Origin: Actinopolyspora mortivallis DSM 44261
GTDB taxonomy: Bacteria; Actinomycetota; Actinomycetes; Mycobacteriales; Pseudonocardiaceae
Assembly (NCBI RefSeq): GCF_000384035.1
Contig: NZ_KB913024.1
Location: 1,707,087 to 1,771,086 of the forward strand
Direction of reading: 5' to 3'
DNA length: 64,000 nucleotides
The position numbers were made by a program, and so were the translations under genes. Positions 21,253 to 31,000 of the stretch are shown here, piece by piece. The notes beneath the pieces were generated by a model. That model did no database searches. It had not been told where the DNA came from and saw only the letters and a list, made by a program, of their open reading frames with translations. The first letter of the stretch is position 1; each line of letters begins with the position of its first letter.

Positions 21253-22092
21253 ATGACTGTGCGTGGTCTACGACTGCCCGACGGAGGAGAACTGCCCGTC
21301 CTCGGCCAGGGAACCTGGGGGATGGGGGAGCGCACCTCCGACCACGACGCGGAAGTGAGAGCTCTGCGACACGGACTGGATCTCGGGATCGGTCTGGTGG
21401 ACACCGCGGAGATGTACGGCTCCGGTGGGGCGGAGAAGGTGGTCGGCACGGCCCTGTCCGGCCGCCGTGACGAGGCGTTCGTGGTGTCCAAGGTCCTTCC
21501 GCACCACGCGGACCGTGCCGGTACGGTCGCCGCCTGCGAACGCAGTCTGCGGCGGCTCGGAACCGACCGACTGGACCTGTATCTGCTGCACTGGCGGGGA
21601 TCCGTTCCCCTGGAGGAGACGATGGAGGCCTTCGAGGACCTCCAGCGCAGCGGGAAGATCCGTTGTTTCGGGGTGAGCAACTTCGATCCCGCCGACATGA
21701 CCGAGCTGTTCGGGACCTCCGCGGGAGCACGGGTGCAGACCGACCAGGTGCTCTACAACCTGACCCGACGCGGTCCCGAGTTCGACCTGCTGCCGTGGTG
21801 TCGGCGGCGGGACCTGCCGGTGATGGCCTACTCTCCGATCGAGCAGGGCCGTCTGCGGGGGGAGCCGGTGCTGCGGAGCCTGGCCGAACGGCGTGGGGTG
21901 ACGCCCGCCCAGATCGCCCTGGCGTGGGTGCTGAACACCGAGGGGGTGTGTGCGATCCCCAAAGCGGCCACCGTGGAGCATGTCGAGCGAAACCGTGCGG
22001 CATTGGGGATCACGCTGGAGGCCGAGGAGCTGCGTGAGTTGGACGAGCACTTTCCCCCGCCACGGCGGCCCCGGCCGTTGGAGATCCTCTGA
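21253..22092 (+). CDS. Aldo/keto reductase
   Basis: This is a 279-residue NADPH-dependent oxidoreductase with the (beta/alpha)8 fold. The catalytic tetrad is visible: Asp and Tyr in LVDTAEMYGSGGAE (about residues 48-61), Lys in VVSKVLPHH, and His in LYLLHWRGSVPLEE. GVSNFDPADM and a C-terminal cofactor segment (CAIPKAATVEHVERNRAAL) follow. It resembles the YdhF/2,5-diketo-D-gluconate-reductase-like group, and its substrate cannot be predicted. ATG 21253 has GGAAGGTG upstream. It stands alone between der and the convergent peptidase gene. Confidence 0.88.
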   Translation: MTVRGLRLPDGGELPVLGQGTWGMGERTSDHDAEVRALRHGLDLGIGLVDTAEMYGSGGAEKVVGTALSGRRDEAFVVSKVLPHHADRAGTVAACERSLRRLGTDRLDLYLLHWRGSVPLEETMEAFEDLQRSGKIRCFGVSNFDPADMTELFGTSAGARVQTDQVLYNLTRRGPEFDLLPWCRRRDLPVMAYSPIEQGRLRGEPVLRSLAERRGVTPAQIALAWVLNTEGVCAIPKAATVEHVERNRAALGITLEAEELRELDEHFPPPRRPRPLEIL

Positions 22093-22136
22093 GCTGTCGC
22101 TCCGTGAGCACCGTGGAGGAGGCTTCCCGGTCGACG

Positions 22137-22179
22137 GCCCCGTGGCACCCTCCCGGTGGACGGGTGGGCACCACGGGGC
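22137..22179. terminator. Bidirectional terminator-like hairpin
   Basis: A 9-bp perfect stem, GCCCCGTGG (22137-22145) with CCACGGGGC (22171-22179), has further imperfect pairing inside. It lies between the convergent aldo/keto reductase and peptidase genes. Confidence 0.5.
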
Positions 22180-22187
22180 GGGCCCGC

Positions 22188-24281
22188 TCAGGCGTCGGGG
22201 GAGGGCAGTGTTCTGCGCAGGAAGTCCAGCTGCAACAGCAGCAGGTTCTCGGTCTTGCTCTCCGAGGTGGGCATGTGGCTGACCCCGGGCAGCGGGAGCA
22301 GGGTGTGGGCCTTGCCCGCGTTGGTCAGGGCCTCGGAAAGCAGCAGGGAGTGCGCGAACACCACGTTGTCGTCCACCGTCCCGTGGATCAGCAGCAGCTC
22401 TCCTCCCAGCTCTCCGGCCAGGTGGGGCAACGAGTTCGCGGTGTAGACCTCGGGGTGTTCGTTCGGATCACCCAGGTAGCGTTCGGTGTAGTGCGTGTCG
22501 TACAGCAGCCAGTCGCTGACCGGGGCCCCCGCGATCGCGGTGTGGAACACGTCGGGACGACGCAGCACCGCCAGGGCCGCCAGGTAGCCCCCGAACGACC
22601 ACCCGCGGATGGCCACCCGCTTCAGGTCCAGTTCCTCGTGCTCGGCGGCGCAGGCGTGCAGGGCGTCCACCTGGTCCTGAAGCGGCGGTCCGGCCGTGTC
22701 CCCCGCGATGGCGCGGTCCCACGCCGGGCCGCGCCCGCCGGTCCCGCGCCCGTCGACGACCAGCACGGCGAATCCCTGTTCGGCGAACCACTGTGAGGTC
22801 AGGTACCCGTGTCTGCGGTGCAGCACCCGCTGTGCCTGCGGTCCGCCGTAGGGATCGAGGAGTACGGGGAGGCTGCCGTGCTCGGGTGTGTGCCAGCTGG
22901 GCAGCAGCAGCGCTCCGGCGAGCTCCCGCGCGCCGAGTCGGAGGAGTTCGACTCGGGGGACGATCGTGCTCTCCTCCGCGTGGGAGGGGATCTCGGCAAC
23001 GGTCTCCCCTCCGCGCAGCACCCGTACACGGGTGCGCAGTTCCCGCAGACCCGCCGAAGCCAGGACCGTGACGGGGCCGCCGCGTGCGGCACCGTGCACC
23101 CCCGGAGTGTCGCTGAGCCTGTGCACCCCCGAAGCGTCGACCAGACAGACGTGTATCTGCGTCGGGTCCCCGTCGGAGGCGGCGATCATGATGTCGTCCT
23201 CACCGATGTCCAGCACCGCACGGACCTGCAGTTCGTCACCGGTGCGGTCCTCGCCGTCGACCAGCAGGCGGTACGCCCCGTCCACGGGTGAGATCCGCAC
23301 GAGTGAGCCCTCGGGAGTCCAGGCGGGCCAGCCGGTCTTGATCTCCACCCAGTGCTCGTCGGTTTCCCGGTGCACTTCGCGGGTCTCGCCGGTCTCCGTG
23401 TCGAGGGCGAGCACCGGTTGACTGCGCTGGTTGCGGGTCTGCACGGCCAGCAGCGGCGGTCCGTACGCGGACCAGTGCACGGTGACCAGGTACGGATGGT
23501 TCTCGTGGTCCCAGCGCACCGGAAGACGCCGGGACCCGTCGAGGTCGATCAGTTCCAGTCGGACCTCGGCGTTGGCCTTGCCCGCGGCGGGATAGGCGGT
23601 GGTGCGCGGGGGAAGGGTGGGGTCGGTGGGATCGGTGAGGTTCCAGCGGGCCACGGCGGACTCGTCGACCCGGGTGGCCAGCACCGCCGATCCGTCCGGC
23701 GACCACCAGTAACCGCGTCGGCGGTTCATCTCCTCGGCGGCGATGAACTCCGCGGTGCCCCAGCTCTGTTGGTCGTGTTCGGGCTCGGCCAACGCCCGGT
23801 CCCCGCTGCCGTCGGAGCCGATCACCCGTAGGGCGCCCCCGGAGGTGTAGGCGATTCGTGTCCCGTCCGGGCTGGGTCGGGGATCGGCCACCGGATGCTG
23901 AGCGGGCAGCCGGGTGACGTCCCCGGTGTCGAGGTCGACGACGAACAGCGCCCCGGAAAGCGCGAAAGCGACCGTGGACACCGGGGAGTCGGTCGCATAG
24001 CTCGTGATTCCCGAAGCACGTTCACGGACGCGCTCCCTCCGGGCCCTCTCCGCGGGGGAGGCGTCGTCGGTGTCGTCCAGTTCGGCCGGGTCGGCCACAC
24101 GGCGTTCCCGTCCGTCCTCCGGGGTGAACATCCACAGGGCGTTGTTGCGGTCCGTGCCGCTCGAGGACCGCAGGAACAGCACCCGCCGCCCGTCCGGTGA
24201 CACAGTGAAATCGCGTGGCGCCCCCAGGGTGAATCCCTGGGTTCGGGCGCTGTGACGAGGAAACGTATCGGCTGCGGTCAT
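22188..24281 (-). CDS. S9 family (dipeptidyl-peptidase IV type) serine peptidase
   Basis: This is a 697-residue cytoplasmic peptidase with no signal peptide. Residues 1 to about 430 form a beta-propeller (DFTVSPDGRRVLFLRS, DPRPSPDGTRIAYTS, WWSPDGSAVLATRVDE). Residues about 450-697 form an alpha/beta hydrolase. The catalytic triad is visible: Ser562 in GWSFGGYLA, Asp637 or Asp638 in IHGTVDDNVVF, and His669 in GVSHMP. A double-Glu segment (IAAEEMNRRRGYWWSPDG) matches the DPP-IV exopeptidase motif that binds the substrate N-terminus, so dipeptidyl-peptidase activity is likely. The gene heads a minus-strand run with the nucleoside transporter 91 bases upstream. Confidence 0.9.
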   Translation of the reverse strand: MTAADTFPRHSARTQGFTLGAPRDFTVSPDGRRVLFLRSSSGTDRNNALWMFTPEDGRERRVADPAELDDTDDASPAERARRERVRERASGITSYATDSPVSTVAFALSGALFVVDLDTGDVTRLPAQHPVADPRPSPDGTRIAYTSGGALRVIGSDGSGDRALAEPEHDQQSWGTAEFIAAEEMNRRRGYWWSPDGSAVLATRVDESAVARWNLTDPTDPTLPPRTTAYPAAGKANAEVRLELIDLDGSRRLPVRWDHENHPYLVTVHWSAYGPPLLAVQTRNQRSQPVLALDTETGETREVHRETDEHWVEIKTGWPAWTPEGSLVRISPVDGAYRLLVDGEDRTGDELQVRAVLDIGEDDIMIAASDGDPTQIHVCLVDASGVHRLSDTPGVHGAARGGPVTVLASAGLRELRTRVRVLRGGETVAEIPSHAEESTIVPRVELLRLGARELAGALLLPSWHTPEHGSLPVLLDPYGGPQAQRVLHRRHGYLTSQWFAEQGFAVLVVDGRGTGGRGPAWDRAIAGDTAGPPLQDQVDALHACAAEHEELDLKRVAIRGWSFGGYLAALAVLRRPDVFHTAIAGAPVSDWLLYDTHYTERYLGDPNEHPEVYTANSLPHLAGELGGELLLIHGTVDDNVVFAHSLLLSEALTNAGKAHTLLPLPGVSHMPTSESKTENLLLLQLDFLRRTLPSPDA

Positions 24282-24372
24282 GGCAGTAGCCTGTCAAACC
24301 CTCGTCCGGCCGTGTGGAGGGTGGGCCGGTGCGTCCCCCGCCCCTGGCCGTCGGGACGGGGGACACGACTCC

Positions 24373-25689
24373 TCAGGGCACGAGGATGCCGGCGATCGCC
24401 GCACTCATCAGGTTCGCCAGCGTGCCGGCCAGCACGGCCCGGATGGCGAACTGGGCGATCAGGGGTCTCCGGGAGGGGACCATTCCTCCGAGTCCTCCGA
24501 GGAGGATGCCCAGCGAGCCGAAGTTGGCGAATCCGGTCAGTGCGAAGGTGACGATGACGGTGGTGCGGTCGGAGAGCCCCTCGGCGGCGGGGCCGAAGTC
24601 GGCGAAGGCGACGAACTCGTTGAGGGCCAGTTTCTGCCCCAGGAAACTCCCCGCCTCCACGGCCTCGTTGAGCGGTACGCCGATGGCGACCATCACCGGT
24701 GAGAAGACGTAGCCGAGCACGCGTTGGAAGGTGAGGTCCTCCAGTCCGAACAGGCCGCCGACTCCACCGAGGATCAGGTTGAGCAGCGCGATCAGCGAGA
24801 TGAAGGCGAACAGCATCGCCCCCACGTTGAGCGCGAGTCGCATCCCGTCGGAGGCACCGACGGCGGCGGCGTCGATCACGTTGCGTGGTTTCTCGGAGCT
24901 CTCCGGCGTGGCCGGGGCCTCCTCCTCGTCGGGGGCGTCGGTGTCGGCGGACCCCTCCTCGGGGGTTTCCGCGGAGCTCGTGGCCGAGCCGCCCGTGCTG
25001 GCGAGCACGGCCCGGTCACTGGTGGACTTCTCCGTTTCGGGAACGATGATCTTGGCCATCAGCAGCCCGGCCGGGGCGGCCATGAAGCTCGCGGCGATCA
25101 GGTACTCCAGGTTGGCTCCCAGCAGGGAGTACCCCACGAGTACCGTTCCCGCCACCGTGGACAGTCCTCCGGCCATGACGGCGAAGAACTCGGATCGGGT
25201 CATCCGCGCCAGATAGGGCCGTACGACCAGGGGGGCCTCCGTCTGTCCCACGAAGATGTTCGCGGTGGCGTTCAGGGACTCGGCCCTGGTGGTGCCGAGT
25301 ACTTTCTGCAGACCTCCTCCGATGAGGCGCACCACCCACTGCAGGATGTTCCAGTGGTAGAGCACCGCGGTCAGCGAGGCGATGAACACGATGATGGGCA
25401 GTACCTGGAAGGCGAACACGGTGGCGTTGCCCTCGAGCTGCCCGAGCAGCGGGCCGACCATGAACTCGATGCCCTCGTTGGCCGAGTCGATCACTCTGCC
25501 GACGCCGTCGGCCACCACACCCAGAACCCGTGTTCCCGGCTCCCACCGCAGCACCAAAAAAGCGAAAATAACTTGGATCGCCAGGGCTCCGAGCACCGTG
25601 CGCGGTCGGATGGAACGGGGACTCGTGGACAGGGCGACCGCGATCAGCAGCAGCACGATCATGCCGCCGATGCCCCACAGTATGTGCAC
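24373..25689 (-). CDS. Concentrative nucleoside transporter (NupC/CNT family)
   Basis: This inner-membrane nucleoside symporter of 438 residues carries the CNT marks FAFQVLPIIVFIASLTAVLYH, NIFVGQTEAPLVVRPYL, VAGTVLVGYSLLGA and LNVGAMLFAFISLIALLN. The GTG at 25689 is preferred, since AGAAAGGA lies upstream and the N-terminal VHILWGIGGMIVLLLI forms the first membrane helix. ATG 25731 would add 14 polar residues. Between the two halves there is an acidic Glu/Asp/Ser/Thr/Ala-rich insert of about 55 residues (roughly residues 225-280) that enterobacterial and Bacillus NupC proteins lack. Confidence 0.9.
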   Translation of the reverse strand: MHILWGIGGMIVLLLIAVALSTSPRSIRPRTVLGALAIQVIFAFLVLRWEPGTRVLGVVADGVGRVIDSANEGIEFMVGPLLGQLEGNATVFAFQVLPIIVFIASLTAVLYHWNILQWVVRLIGGGLQKVLGTTRAESLNATANIFVGQTEAPLVVRPYLARMTRSEFFAVMAGGLSTVAGTVLVGYSLLGANLEYLIAASFMAAPAGLLMAKIIVPETEKSTSDRAVLASTGGSATSSAETPEEGSADTDAPDEEEAPATPESSEKPRNVIDAAAVGASDGMRLALNVGAMLFAFISLIALLNLILGGVGGLFGLEDLTFQRVLGYVFSPVMVAIGVPLNEAVEAGSFLGQKLALNEFVAFADFGPAAEGLSDRTTVIVTFALTGFANFGSLGILLGGLGGMVPSRRPLIAQFAIRAVLAGTLANLMSAAIAGILVP

Positions 25690-25935
25690 GAAACAGTCCT
25701 TTCTGCTTTCGCCCGGTGGGCGGTTCATCACGTTTCGCGAACGCTGACCGCCTACGTCACCATTGTCGGATCGCCGAATGTTGACACGTGGCCGAGCGGA
25801 CGGACAGAGCGGGACACGTTTCGTCGCGGCGTGGAACCGGAGTCTTTCGGTGAGCGGAAGAGGATCAGCATCCGGGTTTCGTGCCGGAGGCGGGTGGGCA
25901 CACTCGGTGGTCAGGATCCCCGGGGTTGTGAACGG

Positions 25936-26253
25936 TCAACGACGCCGTTCCACGGCGGCCGCGAGTCTGTGGATGAACACGAACACGAGCGGGAAGGCCC
26001 CCAGCACCGCCCACCTGCCGTCGTCCAGCCACAGCCACAGCAACAGCCCCGCCAGCAGGGCCAGCACACCCGCGCGGTTCCCCCAGTCCGCGGCGGCGCG
26101 GTGCAGGCGGATCAGCACCAGTCCCGCCAGCGCGACGAACACGCCGGCCGGGATCCACTCCCAGTGCAGGGTGAGCGTCGCCAGGAGTGTTCCCAGTGCC
26201 GGCCCGACGGTCGCGGTGTAGATGTCGGTGCGGGTGATGGTCGGCTGTTTCAT
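25936..26253 (-). CDS. Small hypothetical membrane protein
   Basis: This 105-residue protein has about four short hydrophobic segments (ATVGPALGTLLATLTL, AGVFVALAGLVLI, GVLALLAGLLLWLWL, AVLGAFPLVFVFIH) and basic ends. The ATG is preceded by AAGGA. Nothing marks a function. It sits between cutA and the nucleoside transporter on the same strand but is separated from both by over 100 bases, so it may be its own unit. Confidence 0.55.
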   Translation of the reverse strand: MKQPTITRTDIYTATVGPALGTLLATLTLHWEWIPAGVFVALAGLVLIRLHRAAADWGNRAGVLALLAGLLLWLWLDDGRWAVLGAFPLVFVFIHRLAAAVERRR

Positions 26254-26355
26254 CCGGCTGGATCCTTGGGTGTCGCGCTCGCGACGTCCGTGTTCGGGCT
26301 GGTGGTCGTCTCCGTCGCCGCGGCGTCCGACGGGGGCGAACGCCGCGGCGAGCTC

Positions 26356-26673
26356 CTACTGGCTGGTTTCCTCGTCGATCCAGGACAGGTACTCCGGATC
26401 GCCGGAGACGATCGGTGTGGCGATGATTTCCGGGACCTCGTAGTTGTGGTGCTTGCGGAGATGCTCGATGAGTCCGTCGAGGCGACTCCGCGAAGTCTTG
26501 ATCTGCAGTTGCCACTCCCGCTCGTCCTGGACCCCCCCTTCCCAACGGAAGAAACTGCGCACCTCCGCGACCTGCACACACGCTCCGTGGTGGCCGTGGA
26601 CCACCCCGCGCGCCAGCTCCGCGGCGGTGTCTGCCGAGTCGGTGGTCGTGACGACCTGTAGGTGTTCCGCCAT
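26356..26673 (-). CDS. cutA: CutA1 divalent-ion tolerance protein homologue
   Basis: This 105-residue protein has the compact ferredoxin-like CutA1 fold that forms trimers. Family marks are VVTTTDSADTAAELARGVV near the start, CVQVAEVRSFFRWEG, EWQLQIKTSRSRLDGL, and NYEVPEIIATPIVSGDPEYLSWI at the end. The conserved Trp and metal-binding Cys (here in GACVQV) are present. The ATG is preceded by GAGG. Its cellular role in actinobacteria is unsettled. Confidence 0.9.
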   Translation of the reverse strand: MAEHLQVVTTTDSADTAAELARGVVHGHHGACVQVAEVRSFFRWEGGVQDEREWQLQIKTSRSRLDGLIEHLRKHHNYEVPEIIATPIVSGDPEYLSWIDEETSQ

Positions 26674-26829
26674 GGCCTCAGGCTAGCTGCGGCGGGCGGG
26701 CGAAGATCCACCAGGCGAGGTTTACCCGCCTCGGACGGACGGTATTCCCCGGGGAGAGGGTGAGTCGATGATCGCCCGGTGGTCTCCGAGCACCGAAGGA
26801 ACGCGTACCGTGCCCGTGAGGAGAGGATC

Positions 26830-27042
26830 ATGACCGACGCGGACGAACGACGGGTGAGCAAGGCCCTACAGGGACTGGAGTTTCCGGCGGACCGGGAACA
26901 GCTGCTCCGTTACGCGGAGCAGCGACAGGCGGATCCGCGGACGCTGCGCGCACTGCGGGCGCTTCCCGCCGGGGTCTACCAGGACGGTGCGGAGGTCGAG
27001 AACTCTCTTCCCCAACGCCCCGAACGGGAGGGCTCCGAGTGA
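26830..27042 (+). CDS. DUF2795 family protein
   Basis: This 70-residue cytoplasmic protein has the DUF2795 pattern, a helical LQGLEFPADREQLLRYAE followed by a second short helix and DPRTLRALRALPAGVYQD. ATG 26830 has GAGGAGAGG upstream. Such proteins are common in actinobacteria and have no assigned function. The next gene starts about 60 bases after the stop and may be co-transcribed. Confidence 0.75.
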   Translation: MTDADERRVSKALQGLEFPADREQLLRYAEQRQADPRTLRALRALPAGVYQDGAEVENSLPQRPEREGSE

Positions 27043-27101
27043 GACGACCCGTCACGGGGTGGTGGCACGCGGTACGTGTACGTGAAGGCGAGGTGGACGC
27101 A

Positions 27102-27389
27102 GTGCCCGAGTTGTTGGATCGCGAGACCATCGTGAGCAGGCTGGCGTCGGGTTGGGAGTACCGTGACGGGGCGGTGCACAGGACCTGGCAGCTCAAGGGT
27201 TTCCTCACGGCGATGAGCATGGCCAACGCGATCGCGCACCTGGCCAACGAGGCCAACCATCATCCCGATCTGTCCGTGCACGACTACAACCGGCTGACCG
27301 TACGCGTCACCACACACTCCGCCGGTGGGGTGACCGAGAACGACCTGGGGTTGGCCGAGCGGATCGAGCGGCTGCACAACGCGGAATGA
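27102..27389 (+). CDS. 4a-hydroxytetrahydrobiopterin dehydratase (PCD/DCoH family)
   Basis: This 95-residue protein dehydrates 4a-hydroxytetrahydropterin. The family motif is present as EANHHPDLSVHDYNRLTVRVTTHSAGGVTENDLGLA, in which the His-His-Pro and following His/Tyr positions are catalytic. GTG 27102 gives a family-length protein and is preceded by GAGGTGG. An in-frame GTG at 27039, overlapping the DUF2795 stop, would add 21 residues. No aromatic amino-acid hydroxylase lies in the window, so its physiological partner is not visible. Confidence 0.88.
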   Translation: MPELLDRETIVSRLASGWEYRDGAVHRTWQLKGFLTAMSMANAIAHLANEANHHPDLSVHDYNRLTVRVTTHSAGGVTENDLGLAERIERLHNAE

Positions 27390-27555
27390 GACTCTCTCGT
27401 CCGTGACCCCGGCGTCCGGTTTCGCCGGGGCGTAGGGGAACGCCCTCGTGCCGTCTCCGGTGTGGTGGCAGGGGGCGTGTTCCGGGCCAACCCGTGGAAT
27501 CCCGGTGAGCGGCTGGGACTTTTAGAGGAATTCTTTCCGTTTGGCGAATTCGCCG

Positions 27556-27580
27556 GAAGAATGTTTTCGTTCTTCTTTTT
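27556..27580 (+). terminator. Rho-independent terminator with T-run
   Basis: GAAGAA (27556-27561) pairs with TTCTTC (27570-27575) around an 8-base loop, and TTTTT follows. The stem is short and AT-rich, but the T-run is unusual in this genome. It lies about 165 bases after the pterin dehydratase gene. A perfect 12-bp palindrome GGCGAATTCGCC (27543-27554) directly precedes it. Confidence 0.45.
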
Positions 27581-28017
27581 GGTGAGGGAGCCGCTTCTCT
27601 CTCGTTCTTCGGGCTTCGTGGTGTGATGGGGAGCGGAACAACGTGTCTATAGTCACTGTTGTTTCAGTATTGAATGAAATCTTTGTTCCCCAGGAGGATC
27701 GCTGCTACCTTCCGAAGGGAAAACAACCTCCTCGCCGAACACGCACTCGACGAACGAGCTCTCGGACCGGTGGCGTCCGACCGGTCGGGCCCGGACTGCC
27801 GTACACCGCCACGAGTTCCCACTTCGTGGGAAAACGACGCGCGAGTGTAACGCGTGTTACTTACACGTAGTCGAGCGCGGCGGCGATCTGTATAGTTTCG
27901 CGAACTGACCAAGAGTGCAACGGCGCATCCTTCTTGTCAGCTCCGGAGAGGTTTCTACGGTCTCACTCTGTCGTGTCCACGCGGTTGGGATCGTTGCCTG
28001 AGGACGGGAGGATCCGA
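27581..28017 (+). promoter_or_regulatory. Long AT-rich leader of gltBD with promoter elements
   Basis: This is a leader of about 440 bases with clearly lower GC than its surroundings and no convincing gene. It holds an inverted repeat GTAAC-GCGT-GTTAC (27847-27860) and a good -10 hexamer TATAGT (27891-27896) without a matching -35, the layout of an activator-dependent promoter. GTnAC half-sites are the signature of the nitrogen regulator GlnR, so GlnR control is a reasonable guess, but the GAAAC half is not present. The gltB ribosome binding site GGGAGGA lies just before 28018. Confidence 0.4.
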
Positions 28018-31000
28018 ATGCCGGTTTCCCAGAATGCGAGAGGTCGTGCGCAACGGGGCGCCGACGGTGCGGGGCTCTACGACCCTGCCAACGATCACGA
28101 TGCGTGCGGTGTGGCGCTCGTCGCCGACATGAGCGGCCGCAAGGACCACGCCATCGTACGTAACGCGCTGCAGGCCCTGCGTAACCTGGAACACCGGGGC
28201 GCCAAAGGCGCGGATCCGGACACCGGTGACGGTGTGGGAATCCTGACGCAGGTTCCGGACGCCTTCCTGCGTGAGGTGGTCCCCTTCGAGCTGCCCGCCG
28301 CCGGTTCCTACGCGGTCGGCAACGCTTTTCTTCCCGACGACGAGGTCGAGTGCGAACGCGCCGTGGCCGAGATCGAGCGTCTCGCCACGGAGGAGGGGCT
28401 GCGTGTTCTCGGGTGGAGGGAACTGCCGGTCGAGCCGAGCTGCGCGGGCTCGCTGGCGCGGAGTGTGATGCCGCGCTTTCGCCAACTGTTCGTCGCCGAG
28501 CGGTCGAGCGCCGGCACCGACGGGCAGGACCCCGTGATGCGGCTGGAACGCCGCGCCTTCTGCCTGCGCAAGCGGGCCGAGCACAGTGTCGACGTCTATT
28601 TCCCCAGCCTGTCGGCGCGCACTCTCGTCTACAAGGGGATGCTGACCGAGGCGCAGCTCGACGCCTTCTTCATGGATCTGACCGACGAGCGGTTCACCAG
28701 CGCGATCGGACTGGTGCACTCGCGGTTCTCCACCAACACCTTCCCCTCGTGGCCGCTGGCACATCCGTACCGGTACATCGCGCACAACGGTGAGATCAAC
28801 ACCATGCGCGGGAACCGGAACTGGATGCGGACCCGCGAGAGCATGCTCGACACCGACCTGATCCCGGGGGATCTGTCCAGGCTCTATCCGATAGCCACCC
28901 CGGACGCCAGTGATTCGGCCACCTTCGACGAGGTGCTCGAACTGCTGCACCTCGGTGGACGCTCCCTGCCGCACGCGGTGCTCATGATGATCCCGGAGGC
29001 GTGGGAGAACCACGCGGAGATGGATCCGCAACGCCGTGCCTTCTACGAGTTCCACAACAACCTCATGGAGCCGTGGGACGGGCCGGCGCTGGTCACCTTC
29101 ACCGACGGCGCACGGGTCGGTGCGGTACTCGACCGCAACGGGCTGCGTCCGGGACGCTACTGGATCACGCACGACAACATGGTCGTGCTGGCCAGTGAAA
29201 CCGGTGTACTGGACATCGCACCGGAACGGATCGCCCGCAAGGGAAGGTTGCAGCCGGGCAGGATGTTCCTCGTCGACACCGAGCAGGCACGGGTGGTTCC
29301 CGACGACGAGGTGAAGAGCGAGCTGGCCTCCCAGTACCCCTACCGCCAGTGGCTCGACGAAGGAATGGTGTACCTCGAGGACCTGCCGCGGCGTTCCCGG
29401 GAGGTGCCCACGCACTCCTCGCTGGTGCAGCGCCAGCAGCTGTTCGGCTACACCCAGGAGGAAGTCGACAAGCTGCTCAAGCCGATGGCCGTCGGCGGTG
29501 CCGAGCCGGTCGGCTCCATGGGTAACGACGTTCCGCTCGCGCCGTTGTCCGAGCGTCCGCGCCAGTTGTTCGACTACTTCACGCAGCTGTTCGCCCAGGT
29601 GACGAATCCGGCGCTGGACGCCATCCGCGAGGAGCTGGTGACCTCGCTGAGCACCCACGTCGGTCCCGAGCACAACCTGCTGGAGACCGACCCCGCCGCC
29701 TGTCACCAGCTCGTGCTGCCCTTCCCGGTACTGGACAACGACGAACTGGCCAAGCTCGTCCACATCAACGACGACGGGGACCGTCCCGACCTGCAGTCGG
29801 TGACCGTGCACATGGTCTACCGCGCCGCGGGGGGCGGCCAGGCGCTGCGGGAACGGCTCGACGAGATCTGCCGCGAGGTCTCCGAGGCCGTGGCCTCGGG
29901 GGCGCGGATCATCGTGCTCTCCGACCGCGGGGCCGACGCCGAGTACGCGGCGATTCCCTCATTGCTGTTGACGGGGGCGGTGCATCACCACCTCATCCGG
30001 GAGAAGACCCGGACCCAGGTGGGGCTCGTCGTCGAGGCGGGTGACGTGCGCGAGGTGCACCACGTGGCCCTGCTGATCGGGTACGGAGCAGCGGCGGTCA
30101 ACCCGTACCTGGCCATGGCCAGCGTGGAGGATCTGGCCGGACGCGGCGAACTGTCCGAGGTGGATGGAAAGAAGGCCACCGAGAACCTGATCAAGGCGCT
30201 CGGCAAGGGGCTGCGCAAGACCATGTCGAAGATCGGTGTCTCCACCGTGTCCTCCTACACCGGGGCACAGATCTTCGAGGCGATCGGCCTCGGCGAGGAG
30301 ATCGTCGAGCGGTGCTTCGCGGGCACCACCTCCCGGTTGGGTGGGCTCGACTTCGACACCCTCGCCGACGAGATCGCCCAGCGGCACCGCAGGACCTTCC
30401 CCGAACACGGGCTCAAGGCCCACCACAGGGAACTGGACGTGGGCGGGGAGTACCAGTGGCGACGCGAGGGCGATCCCCACCTGTTCAACCCGCACACGGT
30501 GTTCAAGCTGCAGCACTCCACGCGCAGCGGGCAGTACGACGTCTTCAAGGAGTACACCAACCACGTCGACGAGCAGTCCGAGCGGCTGATGACGCTGCGT
30601 GGGCTGCTGCGGTTCAAAGAGGGCGTACGCGAACCGGTGGACATCGACGAGGTCGAGCCCGTCTCGGAGATCGTGAAACGGTTCGCCACCGGCGGCATCT
30701 CCTACGGTTCCATCTCCAAGGAGATGCACGAGGTGCTCGCGATCGCGATGAACCGTCTCGGAGGCAAGTCGAACACCGGTGAGGGCGGAGAGGACGCCGA
30801 CAGGTTCACGGTGGACCCCAACGGCGACTGGCGCCGTTCGGCCATCAAGCAGGCCGCCAGTGGGCGTTTCGGTGTGACCAGCGAGTACCTGGTCAACGCC
30901 GACGACATCCAGATCAAGATCGCCCAGGGAGCCAAGCCGGGTGAGGGCGGTCAGCTGCCCGGCCACAAGGTCTACCCGTGGATCGCCGACACGCGCCACT

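Noticed and set aside
27643-27870. A 75-codon open frame in the gltB leader starting with MSIVTVVSVLNEIF
   Set aside because: It has no good ribosome binding site, ends in Arg/Thr/Ser-rich low complexity, and overlaps promoter-like elements. A leader peptide cannot be excluded, but the evidence is too thin.
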